Source: Amarobacter sp964507025
Lineage (GTDB): Bacteria > Chloroflexota > Dehalococcoidia > Tepidiformales > Tepidiformaceae
NCBI GenBank assembly: GCA_964507025.1
Contig: CAZDOK010000008.1
Coordinates: 95,759-159,758 of the forward strand
Direction of reading: 5' to 3'
Length of the DNA: 64,000 bases
The notes beneath the pieces are model-generated. The model was not told the DNA's origin and ran no database searches. It saw only the letters and a list, made by a program, of their open reading frames with translations. Made by a program: the position numbers and the translations under genes. Shown here piece by piece: positions 7,242 to 15,811 of the stretch (within the stretch, counting starts at the first letter, position 1; each line of letters opens with the position of its first letter).

Positions 7242-9995
7242 ATGCCAACGCTGGTCGTTTCCGAGGGTGGCGAGGAGCGCACGATCCCCTTCTCGGGGAG
7301 TGTGGTCATTGGCCGCTCGGCCGATGTCGATGTGCAGCTTCACAACCCGCGGGTATCGCGGCATCACGCGTCCATCGTGCCGACACCCGGGGGCCTGATG
7401 TTCATGGACCTGGGCAGCGCAAACGGTTCGCGCGTCAATGGTCATGAGGTCGAACCTCGCGTGCCTGTTCCCGTAGGAGCAGGCGATCTGATTGCCCTTG
7501 CCGACTCGGAGATCCGGGTAAGCGACGGCGCCGTGACACCGCCGGCGGCGCAACCGGCCACCGGTGGAGCCACCCGCATTGCCGCGGCGCCTCCCGCACC
7601 TGTCGGGCCCCACGCGACGATGATGACCGCCTTCATGCCGCGGCTGGAGATCGTGACGGCGGCCGGAACCCGGGAGGTGCCGCTCCAGGGCGACACCATC
7701 ACCCTGGGCAGGGAGGCCGACAACGTGATCCGGGTCGAGGCCGACGTGGTTTCGCGGCATCACCTGGTGCTGCGCCGCACGGGCACCGCATACACCGCCG
7801 AAGACCTCGGGACGACGAACGGCATCCGCATCGGTGGTCAGCGGGTGCCCACACACGAGCTGCGCGACGGCGATGTGCTGGATATCGCGGGCGAGGTTTC
7901 GCTGCGGTACTTCACCTCTCCGGTGGAGGCGGCTCCGGTGGAGGAGCAGGAGGTCGCCCTCGATCCATCGCGGGTGGTCACCGTCGGGCGGGCGGAGGGC
8001 TGCGAGCTGCGACTGACACATCCGACCGTGTCGCTCCTCCATGCGCGCGTTTCGCCCGGGCCGGGCGGGGTGCGGGTAGTGGAAGACCTGGGGTCGACGA
8101 ATGGGACGTACGTCAACGGCATTCGGCTGGTCCAGGGCGAGGTGCGCACGCTCGCAGCCAGCGATGTGGTCCAGGTTGGGCCGGTGCGCCTGCACTTCAC
8201 GGCGCAGGGAATCCGACGCGAAGACCACTCGCAGCACATCCGTCTGACGGCGGTAGGGCTGAACCAGCGCGTGAGCGAGAAGCTCAACCTGCTGCAGAAC
8301 ATCTCGGTGGTCATCGAGCCCCAGGAGTTTGTCGCAATCGTGGGTGTGAGCGGCTCGGGGAAGTCGACCCTCCTGGGGGCGCTGAGCGGCCTGCGGCCCG
8401 CGACGGACGGGGACGTGCTCCTGAACGAGACATCGCTGTACGACCACTTCGACGCGTTCCGCACTACGCTGGGCTATGTGCCGCAGGACGACATCCTCCA
8501 TCGTGAGCTGCCGGTCGGGCGCGCGCTGGAGTATGCGGCCGAGCTGCGCCTGCCCGACGACACGAGCGCGGGCGAACGCCACGGCAGGGTGGAATCGGTG
8601 CTTGGCACGCTCGGGTTGAATGAGCGCAAGGAGACACCGGTAGGCCGGCTCAGTGGCGGCCAGCGCAAGCGCGTGTCGATTGGCGCGGAGCTGCTCACGC
8701 AGCCGGGCCTGTTCTTCCTCGACGAGGCGACCTCGGGGCTGGACCCTGGCACCGAAAGCCAGCTGATGCGGCTGCTGCGCAAGCTCGCCGACGACGGACA
8801 CACCATCGCGCTCATCACCCACGCGACCAAGAACGTGATGCTCTGCGACCAGGTGTTGTTCCTCGCGCGGGGCGGGAACCTTGCGTACTTCGGTCCCCCG
8901 GATCAGGCGCTCTCCTACTTCGGTGTGGAGGACTTCGACGGCATTTACGAGAAGCTGGAGGCGGAGAAGTCGCCCGAGGAGTGGGCTGCGCTCTACCGCG
9001 CTTCGGGCCAGTACCAGGAGTTCGTGGTGCGGCGGTTGGCGGCGACGCCCGGCGGCGCGCCTGTGCCGGGAACCGCGGCGCTGGCGGCGAGGCCGGCTCC
9101 AGCCGCGGGGCGGACATCCTCCGCCTGGCACCAGTTCTGGGTGTTGTCGCGGCGCTACTTCGACCTGATCCGGCGCGACCGGGTGAACTTCGCCCTGCTG
9201 TTCCTGCTCGCGCCAGCGCTCTCGCTCATCGACCTGATCGCGTGGCCTGGCGACACACTGGACCGGACGACGGGCGATGGGAGCCGGGCGATGACCATGT
9301 TCTTCCTGGCGGCGCTGATCCCCTTCCTGGTGGGCTCGTTGAGTTCGGTGCGCGAGATCGTGAAGGAGTCGGCGATCTACGCGCGGGAGCGGGCTGTGTC
9401 GCTCAGGATCTGGCCGTACCTCTGGTCGAAGATGGCGATCGCGGCGTTGTTCGCGCTCTACCACGGGGCGGTGCTCTGGGCCGCGAAGGTCATCCTGATC
9501 GACTACCCGGGCATCAGCGCGGGCGACTACGCGGCGATGTACGTCACCCTGGTGCTGGCGGTGGTCTCGGGCGTGATGTGGGCGCTGCTCATCTCGGCCG
9601 TCACCCGGCGCGAAGAGCAGGCGATGATGCTCATCATCGGCGTGATCGTGGTCCAGCTGGTGTTCTCGGGCGGGCTGGTACCGATATCAGACCTCGGGCC
9701 GGTGGGAGCGGTGCTGGCATCGCTCGATAGCACGTCGTGGGCGTTGAAGGGGCTGACGGCGGCCAGTGGGATTTCGACGGACGGCTGCACGGGGGACCTG
9801 TTGGCCTGCAACATGCCGGGCATCCAGGGCCTGGCGACACCACAGGAGCGGCAGCTGGCGTATACAGGCATCGACGAGCAATTCGCGGACCTGTTCGGGG
9901 CGAACGTGGTGGTCTGCTGGGCGTGGATGCTTGGGCTCATCGCCGTCACGGCGCTGGTGGTTTACTGGCTGCAGAAGCGGAAGGACACGCTCTAG
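7242..9995 (+). CDS. Triple-FHA ABC exporter (ATPase and membrane domain in one chain)
   Basis: 917 residues. Three FHA domains in a row at about 1-95 (GRSADVDV, SRHHASI, LGSANGSRVNG), 130-225 (GREADNVI, SRHHLVL, DLGTTNG) and 240-330 (GRAEGCEL, SLLHARV, LGSTNGTYVNG). Next an ABC ATPase at about 345-560 with Walker A GVSGSGKST, signature LSGGQRKRVS and Walker B LFFLDEATSG. The C-terminal 280 residues form an ABC-2 membrane domain with about six helices. The layout resembles mycobacterial Rv1747, an exporter controlled by Ser/Thr kinases through its FHA domains, but with one FHA domain more. The third FHA has Leu in place of the usual Arg/His (SLLHARV). The kinases just upstream are obvious candidate regulators. 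Confidence 0.92.
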   Translation: MPTLVVSEGGEERTIPFSGSVVIGRSADVDVQLHNPRVSRHHASIVPTPGGLMFMDLGSANGSRVNGHEVEPRVPVPVGAGDLIALADSEIRVSDGAVTPPAAQPATGGATRIAAAPPAPVGPHATMMTAFMPRLEIVTAAGTREVPLQGDTITLGREADNVIRVEADVVSRHHLVLRRTGTAYTAEDLGTTNGIRIGGQRVPTHELRDGDVLDIAGEVSLRYFTSPVEAAPVEEQEVALDPSRVVTVGRAEGCELRLTHPTVSLLHARVSPGPGGVRVVEDLGSTNGTYVNGIRLVQGEVRTLAASDVVQVGPVRLHFTAQGIRREDHSQHIRLTAVGLNQRVSEKLNLLQNISVVIEPQEFVAIVGVSGSGKSTLLGALSGLRPATDGDVLLNETSLYDHFDAFRTTLGYVPQDDILHRELPVGRALEYAAELRLPDDTSAGERHGRVESVLGTLGLNERKETPVGRLSGGQRKRVSIGAELLTQPGLFFLDEATSGLDPGTESQLMRLLRKLADDGHTIALITHATKNVMLCDQVLFLARGGNLAYFGPPDQALSYFGVEDFDGIYEKLEAEKSPEEWAALYRASGQYQEFVVRRLAATPGGAPVPGTAALAARPAPAAGRTSSAWHQFWVLSRRYFDLIRRDRVNFALLFLLAPALSLIDLIAWPGDTLDRTTGDGSRAMTMFFLAALIPFLVGSLSSVREIVKESAIYARERAVSLRIWPYLWSKMAIAALFALYHGAVLWAAKVILIDYPGISAGDYAAMYVTLVLAVVSGVMWALLISAVTRREEQAMMLIIGVIVVQLVFSGGLVPISDLGPVGAVLASLDSTSWALKGLTAASGISTDGCTGDLLACNMPGIQGLATPQERQLAYTGIDEQFADLFGANVVVCWAWMLGLIAVTALVVYWLQKRKDTL

Positions 9996-10009
9996 CGGAG
10001 CGGCGCCGG

Positions 10010-11482
10010 CTACTTCGCAAGCGCCCGCTTGAAGGCTTCCTCGACGGTGCGGAGCACCTTGAGCCGGGCGTGGAGCTTGTCCTCGGCCTCGACGAGCGTC
10101 CACGGGGCGAGTTCGGAGCTGGTCCGCTCAATCATGTCGCTCGCGGCCGCTTCATAGGCGTCCCACTTCTCGCGGTTGCGCCAGTCTTCCTCGGTGATCT
10201 TGTAGCGCTTGAAGCCCATGGCCTCGCGCTCCTGGAAGCGGCGCAGCTGCTCCTCCTTGCTGGTGGTGAGCCAGAACTTGAGGACGCTGCAACCGGAGAG
10301 GACCATCTGTTCCTCGAAGGCGTTGATCTCGCCGTAGGCGCGCTGCCAGTCGCGCGGGGCCGCGAAGCCTTCGAGCCGCTCGACGAGGACGCGGCCGTAC
10401 CAGGACCGGTCGAAGATGGTCACGTGGCCCCAGCGGGGGAGGTTGCGCCAGAAGCGCCAGAGGTAGGGCCGGGCGCGCTCCTCGTCGGATGGGGCGGCGA
10501 TCTGGACCACCTGGTAGAAGCGGGCATCGAGCGCCTGGGTGACGCGGCGGATGGCGCCGCCCTTGCCCGCCGCGTCGGAGCCCTCGAACACCAGCACGGC
10601 GGAGCGCCGGCGATCCTGCAGCTCGCGGGCCATGCGGCCGATGGCGAGCTGCCGCTGCACCAGCTCCTTGCGATACGCTTCCTCGGGGACGGCCTGCGCA
10701 AGGTCGAGCGTGGAGATGACGTTGGGCCGCACCGGCACGGGGAGCACGGGCTGCAGGGCGGGGGGTGGGGAGTCGGCGGCGAGGCGCTGTTCGATGGCGG
10801 CCAGGAGCGTCTCGGCGACCGTGAGATGACGGTAGCGTTCGTCCCACGCCTCGATGATGTGCCAGGGCGACTGTCCGGTGCTGGTCCGGCGGATTGCGCG
10901 GCTCGCGGAGTTCACGAACTGCTCGTAGGTCTTGTGGTAGCGCCAATCGAGCTTCGTGACGCGCCAGGCGGTGTCGGGGTTCCTGGCGAGCGCCTTGAAG
11001 CGCTTCTTCTGCTGGTCCCTGGTGATGTGGAGCCAGAACTTAACGAGGAGGACGCCCTCGTCTTCGAGCATGCGCTCGAAATCGACGATGCGGCGCAGTC
11101 CGTCTTCGAGGCCGGCTTCGTCGAGGTTGCCAAGGGAGTGCTGGCTGATGGGGCGGGTGTACCAGGAGCCGAAGAAGATGCCGATGCGGCCCTTGCCGGG
11201 GAGGCGGCGCCAGAAGCGGTAGTACTCGGGGCGCTCGCGCTCCTCTTCGGAGGGCGCCCCCAGGGCGTGGGTCTCGATGCCGCGGGCATCGAGCCAGTTG
11301 AGGAGCATGTTGACGGTTTCGCCCTTGCCGGCGCCCTCGGCTCCGGCGACGACGATGACCACCGAGAAGTTGGCGGCGGCGAGGCGAAGCTGGGCATCGA
11401 GCAGGTCCTCGCGGATTTCAGGTTCGCGCCGGGCGAAGGTCTCGCGGTCGATCTTCCGGCCGAGCTGGGCGCTTTCGAACAT
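10010..11482 (-). CDS. pap: Polyphosphate:AMP phosphotransferase (tandem PPK2)
   Basis: 490 residues with two PPK2 domains. The N-terminal copy has the P-loop-like GAEGAGKG and the C-terminal one has GSDAAGKGG, each followed by the PPK2 lid pattern (E/D-E-RARPYLWRFWRNLP and RPEYYRFWRRLP). Tandem PPK2 proteins of this length (class II, Pap type) transfer phosphate from polyphosphate to AMP to make ADP; the C-terminal domain is normally the active one. The ATG at 11480-11482 has a GGAGG site 7 bases upstream. It lies 15 bp after the cyclase gene, so the two probably form an operon linking nucleotide supply and cyclic-nucleotide signalling. Confidence 0.9.
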   Translation of the reverse strand: MFESAQLGRKIDRETFARREPEIREDLLDAQLRLAAANFSVVIVVAGAEGAGKGETVNMLLNWLDARGIETHALGAPSEEERERPEYYRFWRRLPGKGRIGIFFGSWYTRPISQHSLGNLDEAGLEDGLRRIVDFERMLEDEGVLLVKFWLHITRDQQKKRFKALARNPDTAWRVTKLDWRYHKTYEQFVNSASRAIRRTSTGQSPWHIIEAWDERYRHLTVAETLLAAIEQRLAADSPPPALQPVLPVPVRPNVISTLDLAQAVPEEAYRKELVQRQLAIGRMARELQDRRRSAVLVFEGSDAAGKGGAIRRVTQALDARFYQVVQIAAPSDEERARPYLWRFWRNLPRWGHVTIFDRSWYGRVLVERLEGFAAPRDWQRAYGEINAFEEQMVLSGCSVLKFWLTTSKEEQLRRFQEREAMGFKRYKITEEDWRNREKWDAYEAAASDMIERTSSELAPWTLVEAEDKLHARLKVLRTVEEAFKRALAK

Positions 11483-11497
11483 GCGGGGGCCTCCGTT

Positions 11498-13339
11498 TCA
11501 GGCTTGCTTCTGGATGGTCATGGCGGGGTCAAACGGCTCGGGCCGGGAGCGAAGGCACTCGACGGCGCGCGAGAGCAGTTGCAGGCTCGGGATGTCGTAC
11601 TCGGGCCCCTGGCTGAGGATGCCTGCGAGCAGCCCGCAGGCTTCCGACCATTCGCGGGCTTCGAAGTGGGCGAGCGCCTTCTCGTAGGTGTCGCGCATGG
11701 CGAGCCAGCCAGGGGAGGGAGCACCCGGGTAGAGCTCATACACCTCAACGGGATCGGCGAAGCCCTGGACGCGGAGGCCGCCGAGGCGCCGGGTTGCGTA
11801 ACGGGCCGGGAGGCGTTCACGGGCCGCCCCCGAGATGACGGCCCCGACGCCGACGGACTTGGTCGCGTTTTCGAGGCGGCTGGCAAGGTTCACCGCGGGA
11901 CCCATCGGACCGTACTTGAACTTCACGCGGCTGCCGGTGTTGCCGACGAGCGCCGGGCCGGTGTGGATGCCGACCCCCAGGCGAATGGGTTCGCCGGCGA
12001 GCGCTTCCCAGCGGGCGGAGAGCTCGGGGAGGCCGCCGAGGAAGGCGATGGCGGCGCGGCAGGCGCGGACCGGGTGGTCCGGCTGGTCGGTGGGTGCGTT
12101 CCACATGGCGAGCAGGCCATCGCCGACGTAATCGACGACCACGCCGTCGGTCTCGCGGATGCCCTGGGACTGGAGCTCCATCACCTCTTGCATCATCACG
12201 AAGGTGCGCTGGGGGCCGAGGTTTTCGGAGATGCGCGAGAAGTTGCGGACGTCGCTGAAGAGGAGAGTGACTTCGCGTTCGCGGCCTTCGAGGAGCGAGG
12301 CATCGGCGGCAAGCTCGCGGGCGAGCTCGGGCGAGAAGAACTGCTCGAACTGGACCTGGCTGCGGATGGCGCGTTCGCGCTGCTCCTCGCGTTCGAGGCC
12401 CGCCCCGACGGCGGCGGCCAGGACCTGGACGACGAGGGCTTCGAGGGTGCTGATGCGCGGGGGAGGCGCGTTGGGGCGGAGCGATCGCGCTCCGTAGACG
12501 ATGCCGATGACCTCGCCCCCCGGGCCCAGCACGGGTGCGGCCACCACGGTATCGACGCCGACCAGGCTGGAGCTCAGGAATTCCGGGCCCAGGTTGCGAA
12601 AGACCGTCTGGCCCAGGCGGAGCACCTCATCGACGATGGTGGAGCTGTAGGGCGAGCGGTCGGCGGCGTCGGCGGGGCAGCGGGCGCCGATGACCCACCT
12701 GCCCTCCTTCCGGAGCAGTACCAGTCCGCGGTCGAGCCCCACCAGGTCGACCACGGCGCGGGCGGTGGAGTCGAGGAATGCGGCGGAGGTGGCGGCCGCC
12801 TGCTGGACGGAGACGAGGGTTTCGAACCAGTGTGCGAGCACCTCGGGCCCCGGGGCTTCGCCGAGCTCGTGCAGGGCGACGGGATGGCTGGAAGGTGCCG
12901 CAGGACGAGCGATGACTTCGACCCCGGGTGGGAGGGGGTGATCGTCGAGGGTGGTTGGGGCGCGGGCGGCGGGAGGAGCGGGCGCCGCCGGCGGCGCCTC
13001 GATCGGCTGCTCCGGGGGAGTCGCGGGGGCGGCCACCACGGCGATCTCGATCTGGCTGTGCCCAACGGTCAACACGGCCGGCGATTGGACGAGGCGCGAC
13101 TCGCCAGTGGGGATCTCGCTGGCATCGCCGAGGCGGACGGGCGAGCTGCCGCTCAGGTTCTCGACGGTGAGGCGGCCGGCGCCGTCCTCCTCGACCCGGA
13201 CGTGGTCGCGGGAGACGAAGGGGTCGGTGAGGAAGCAGCGCCGGGCCGCGCGCGCGGGACCGCGCCCGAATTCGAGCGGGCCGGCGGTGTGGTCGAAGGC
13301 CCACTCCTGCTCTTCGCTGCGGACGACGACGTGGAGCAT
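11498..13339 (-). CDS. Class III nucleotide cyclase with FHA-like and GAF domains
   Basis: 613 residues. Residues 1-100 look like an FHA domain (FGRGP, SRDHVRV) with a weak last strand. A Pro/Ala linker leads to a GAF-like domain (about 160-330). A class III cyclase catalytic domain occupies about 365-545: metal-binding Asp in FSDVRNFS and VGDGLLAMW, the substrate Lys in KFKYG and the NLASR segment. It should make cAMP (or cGMP) from the nucleoside triphosphate; the Lys suggests ATP. The FHA domain again ties it to the kinase network. The start codon sits inside a 14-bp inverted repeat. Confidence 0.88.
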   Translation of the reverse strand: MLHVVVRSEEQEWAFDHTAGPLEFGRGPARAARRCFLTDPFVSRDHVRVEEDGAGRLTVENLSGSSPVRLGDASEIPTGESRLVQSPAVLTVGHSQIEIAVVAAPATPPEQPIEAPPAAPAPPAARAPTTLDDHPLPPGVEVIARPAAPSSHPVALHELGEAPGPEVLAHWFETLVSVQQAAATSAAFLDSTARAVVDLVGLDRGLVLLRKEGRWVIGARCPADAADRSPYSSTIVDEVLRLGQTVFRNLGPEFLSSSLVGVDTVVAAPVLGPGGEVIGIVYGARSLRPNAPPPRISTLEALVVQVLAAAVGAGLEREEQRERAIRSQVQFEQFFSPELARELAADASLLEGREREVTLLFSDVRNFSRISENLGPQRTFVMMQEVMELQSQGIRETDGVVVDYVGDGLLAMWNAPTDQPDHPVRACRAAIAFLGGLPELSARWEALAGEPIRLGVGIHTGPALVGNTGSRVKFKYGPMGPAVNLASRLENATKSVGVGAVISGAARERLPARYATRRLGGLRVQGFADPVEVYELYPGAPSPGWLAMRDTYEKALAHFEAREWSEACGLLAGILSQGPEYDIPSLQLLSRAVECLRSRPEPFDPAMTIQKQA

Positions 13340-13376
13340 CGTGCTCGCGGGCGGCAGTTTGGGAGCACGATGCTCC
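13333..13376. promoter_or_regulatory. 14-bp perfect inverted repeat over the cyclase start codon
   Basis: Arms at 13333-13346 and 13363-13376 are perfect reverse complements with a 16-base spacer. The left arm contains the cyclase ATG (13337-13339, minus strand). In mRNA the arms could pair and hide the start; as DNA it could be a dimeric operator. Confidence 0.6.
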
Positions 13377-13447
13377 GGGCCGCCGGGGCCAGCGTAAGGC
13401 GGGAGCGTTGCGCTGAGAAGAGAACGACGGGGTGCCGTGTGGGGGAC

Positions 13448-13476
13448 CGGCCGGCCGGATTATGCCCGGCCGGCCG
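13448..13476 (-). terminator. Terminator-like hairpin, 11-bp GC stem
   Basis: An 11-bp stem of CCGG units with a 7-base loop lies 13 bp after the stop of the gene ending at 13489. There is no T-run, so termination strength is uncertain. Confidence 0.45.
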
Positions 13477-13488
13477 CCTGAACGAGGC

Positions 13489-14292
13489 TTATGGGGCGTA
13501 GTTGGGGCTGGGCGGCCCAAACGGCGCGATGGTGAACGTCGCCTGTTCGGGGGTGCTACTGCCGAGTCCACCGAGGTTGACGACCTTGGGGCCGGCGAGC
13601 TGGACAGTCCCGGCCGATGTCGCGGTGCCTGAGACGGAATAGGCCGCCTGCCCACCGCCCGGGCAGGCGTGGAAGTGGATGGACCCGGATACGTTCGCTC
13701 CCTGCTGGGAGAGTGACACGGTCCAGCGGTAGTAAGGCGGGTTGTCGCAGGTGCCGGAGCTATACCAGGTGCCGGCGAAGTTCGTGATTGGCGCGGTGGT
13801 CGGTGTTGGTGTTGGAGTGGCGGTTGGCGCCGTGGTTGGCGTGGCGGTTGCGGTTGGCGTATTCGTGGGAGCCGTGGTTGCGGTAGCGGTTGCGGTTGGG
13901 GGGGCCGTGGGCGCCGAAGTTGGCGCGGTTGTGGCCGGCGGGCGCGTGGCCGTGGCGGTTGCGGGAGCGGTGGTCGCGGTCGCGGCCGTGGTTGGGCTCG
14001 GGCTGGTGGCAGCGGTCGCAGTCGCGGCCGTCGGCGACACGGCAGGCGATGGGCTGGCGGTGGGCGACCCGGCAGAGGTTGGTGCGGCGGTCGCGGTGGC
14101 GGCCGTTGGCGACGCGAGGGCGGTGGGTGTGCTGTCGCCGCCAGCCGGGGTGCCGTCGTCGCTGTCATCCTGGAATGCGAACGTCGCGCACCAGCCGGCC
14201 AGGGCGACGATGGCGACGATGCCGGCGCCGATGGCGCCGTAGCGGATCAGGGGCGAACCGGACGCCCCACCGTTGCTGCGCTGCTGAGTCAT
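13489..14292 (-). CDS. Membrane-anchored Thr/Ala/Pro stalk protein with small beta domain
   Basis: 267 residues starting at the ATG at 14290-14292, which has a GGGGAGA site. A signal anchor near 15-40 (IRYGAIGAGIVAIVALAGW) is followed by about 125 residues of Thr/Ala/Pro repeats, a mucin-like stalk like those of the kinases. A C-terminal domain of about 95 residues with two Cys (SSGTCDNPPYY, HFHACPGGG) appears beta-rich. It is probably a cell-surface display protein; no family is recognised. The low-complexity repeats cause the long opposite-strand frames here, which are not genes. Confidence 0.7.
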   Translation of the reverse strand: MTQQRSNGGASGSPLIRYGAIGAGIVAIVALAGWCATFAFQDDSDDGTPAGGDSTPTALASPTAATATAAPTSAGSPTASPSPAVSPTAATATAATSPSPTTAATATTAPATATATRPPATTAPTSAPTAPPTATATATTAPTNTPTATATPTTAPTATPTPTPTTAPITNFAGTWYSSGTCDNPPYYRWTVSLSQQGANVSGSIHFHACPGGGQAAYSVSGTATSAGTVQLAGPKVVNLGGLGSSTPEQATFTIAPFGPPSPNYAP

Positions 14293-14422
14293 ACTGGTTC
14301 TCCCCGGGTTGGTGTGGTGGGCACGTTGGAGTTCCTCAACAGCCCGCGATGGCAGAAGACGGGGAGGCACCCAGGGCGAGCGGTTGGCCGCCAGCCTACA
14401 CCGGATGGTCTCCCGTTTCCTA

Positions 14423-15586
14423 CTACTTTCTGAACACGATCAGCGGGTCCACCCCCATGATGCGGATGACCGGTACCGCCGCTCCGGCGAGGCTCATGCC
14501 CAGCATGGAAGCGAACGCGCGCAATGCTGGAGCCGCTTCCACGGCCACGCCGATATCTGGCACCGCATGGACGACGAGCGGACCGATGGCAAGGACGCCC
14601 GCGAGCCCGAGCAGGAACCCCACCACGCCGAGGAACAGCGCCTGGTAGACCACGGTGCGGAGCAGATACCCGTTCGAGGCGCCGATCGCCTTGAGTACGC
14701 CGAAGTCGCGCAGGCGTTCAGCCGTGGTGGTGTACATCGTCAGGCCGACGATGGCGATGCCGACAAGGAACCCGACGATGGTCATCACGTTGATGGGCTG
14801 GACGAAGAGGTCGCCAAGGATGTCCCGGTCGTTTGCCGAGAGTTCGGCGCGCGTCATGGCCTCGACACCCGGGACGGTCGCATTGATGGAATCTGCAAGG
14901 GTGGCGCCCCCGGCGCCAGCCGCGGCGTGGACCAGGACGAAGCTGACACTCCCGGGCGCATTGATCAGCGCCTGGGCCGTATCGCGGCGGACGAAGACCA
15001 GCTTGCCGGCGATGCCGGCCGTCCCGGCGGAGAAACCGACCGCAACGAGCGACTGCCCGCCCATCTCGACGGTTTCGCCGAGACGGATGGAGAGTTCGCT
15101 GGCGAGGACTTCATCGAGGACGACCTCGCCGGGATCGAGGACTCCCCGGCCCCGGGCGAGCTCCCAGGGGCCGCCAAGCATTCCGGAGGGGTCGTAGCCG
15201 ATGAGGATGGCGGGTTTCGCTGCGCGCTCGCCGGAGGCGATGACGTTGAACCGCACGATGCCCGATGCCCCGGCGACTCCGGGCACCGCGGCGATCGCCG
15301 CCTCCGTCTGCTCTGGCAGGGTTGAGACCGCGAGCGACATGTTGTTCACGCCCTGCCGCGCGACGAACACATCGGCTCCGACGTTGTCGATGTAGGCGGT
15401 CGATTTGGCGACGGTGCCATCCATGATCGCCTGGAGCAGCACCACGAGGATGACGGCGAACGTGATCGCGCTGAGGCTCATGGCGAAGCGGAGCGGGTCG
15501 TTGAGCAGCGAGCGGGTGGAGAGGTGAACGCGGCCGGTCGCAAGCGGCCCGAAGAGCGACGATGCGTGCCAGGCTGGCTGTTCCAT
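14423..15586 (-). CDS. FtsX/MacB-like ABC transporter permease
   Basis: 387 residues. An N-terminal membrane helix (about 35-55) is followed by a periplasmic MacB-type domain (60-250), then three helices with the FtsX signature region (RLRDFGVLKAIGAS) near 285-300 and a C-terminal D-PLIVFR motif. Members couple to a separate LolD/MacB ATPase and move lipoproteins or peptides, or transmit force. No ATPase partner lies beside it in this window, so the partner must be elsewhere. The frame continues far upstream, but the MEQPAW start is the only one that leaves the divergent protease promoter free. Confidence 0.85.
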   Translation of the reverse strand: MEQPAWHASSLFGPLATGRVHLSTRSLLNDPLRFAMSLSAITFAVILVVLLQAIMDGTVAKSTAYIDNVGADVFVARQGVNNMSLAVSTLPEQTEAAIAAVPGVAGASGIVRFNVIASGERAAKPAILIGYDPSGMLGGPWELARGRGVLDPGEVVLDEVLASELSIRLGETVEMGGQSLVAVGFSAGTAGIAGKLVFVRRDTAQALINAPGSVSFVLVHAAAGAGGATLADSINATVPGVEAMTRAELSANDRDILGDLFVQPINVMTIVGFLVGIAIVGLTMYTTTAERLRDFGVLKAIGASNGYLLRTVVYQALFLGVVGFLLGLAGVLAIGPLVVHAVPDIGVAVEAAPALRAFASMLGMSLAGAAVPVIRIMGVDPLIVFRK

Positions 15587-15811
15587 GGGCACAGTGTCGC
15601 GCCGCGCGGCCCGAGGGCGGGACGGTCGATCGCTCCGGAGTTCAAGGCCGAGCGGCGGAAGGGAGAGGCCGGGAACTACGGCCGGAAAGCCCCGTGAATC
15701 GGACCGTTCGGGGCGCGGCGGCGGGCGGTGCCACGCAATACGGTTGTGAGGCGCCGTGCCGGGCTCCCGTCTGCGCGGGCGCATCTGGCCCGTCCGGGGG
15801 AGGGTAAGCAT

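Noticed and set aside
7140..9464. A 774-residue open frame on the minus strand
   Set aside because: Antisense to the triple-FHA ABC exporter; Arg/Pro-rich and without recognisable domains.
9737..13501. A 1,254-residue open frame on the plus strand
   Set aside because: It runs antisense to the FHA-ABC end, Pap and the cyclase, all of which have clear family motifs. High GC content keeps the opposite frame open. Composition is Gly/Ala/Asp-rich with no motif.
13780..14130. A CRISPR or minisatellite array from the regular GGTTGGCG-like repeats
   Set aside because: The repeats encode Thr/Ala/Pro stalk codons, vary in length and have no spacer structure.
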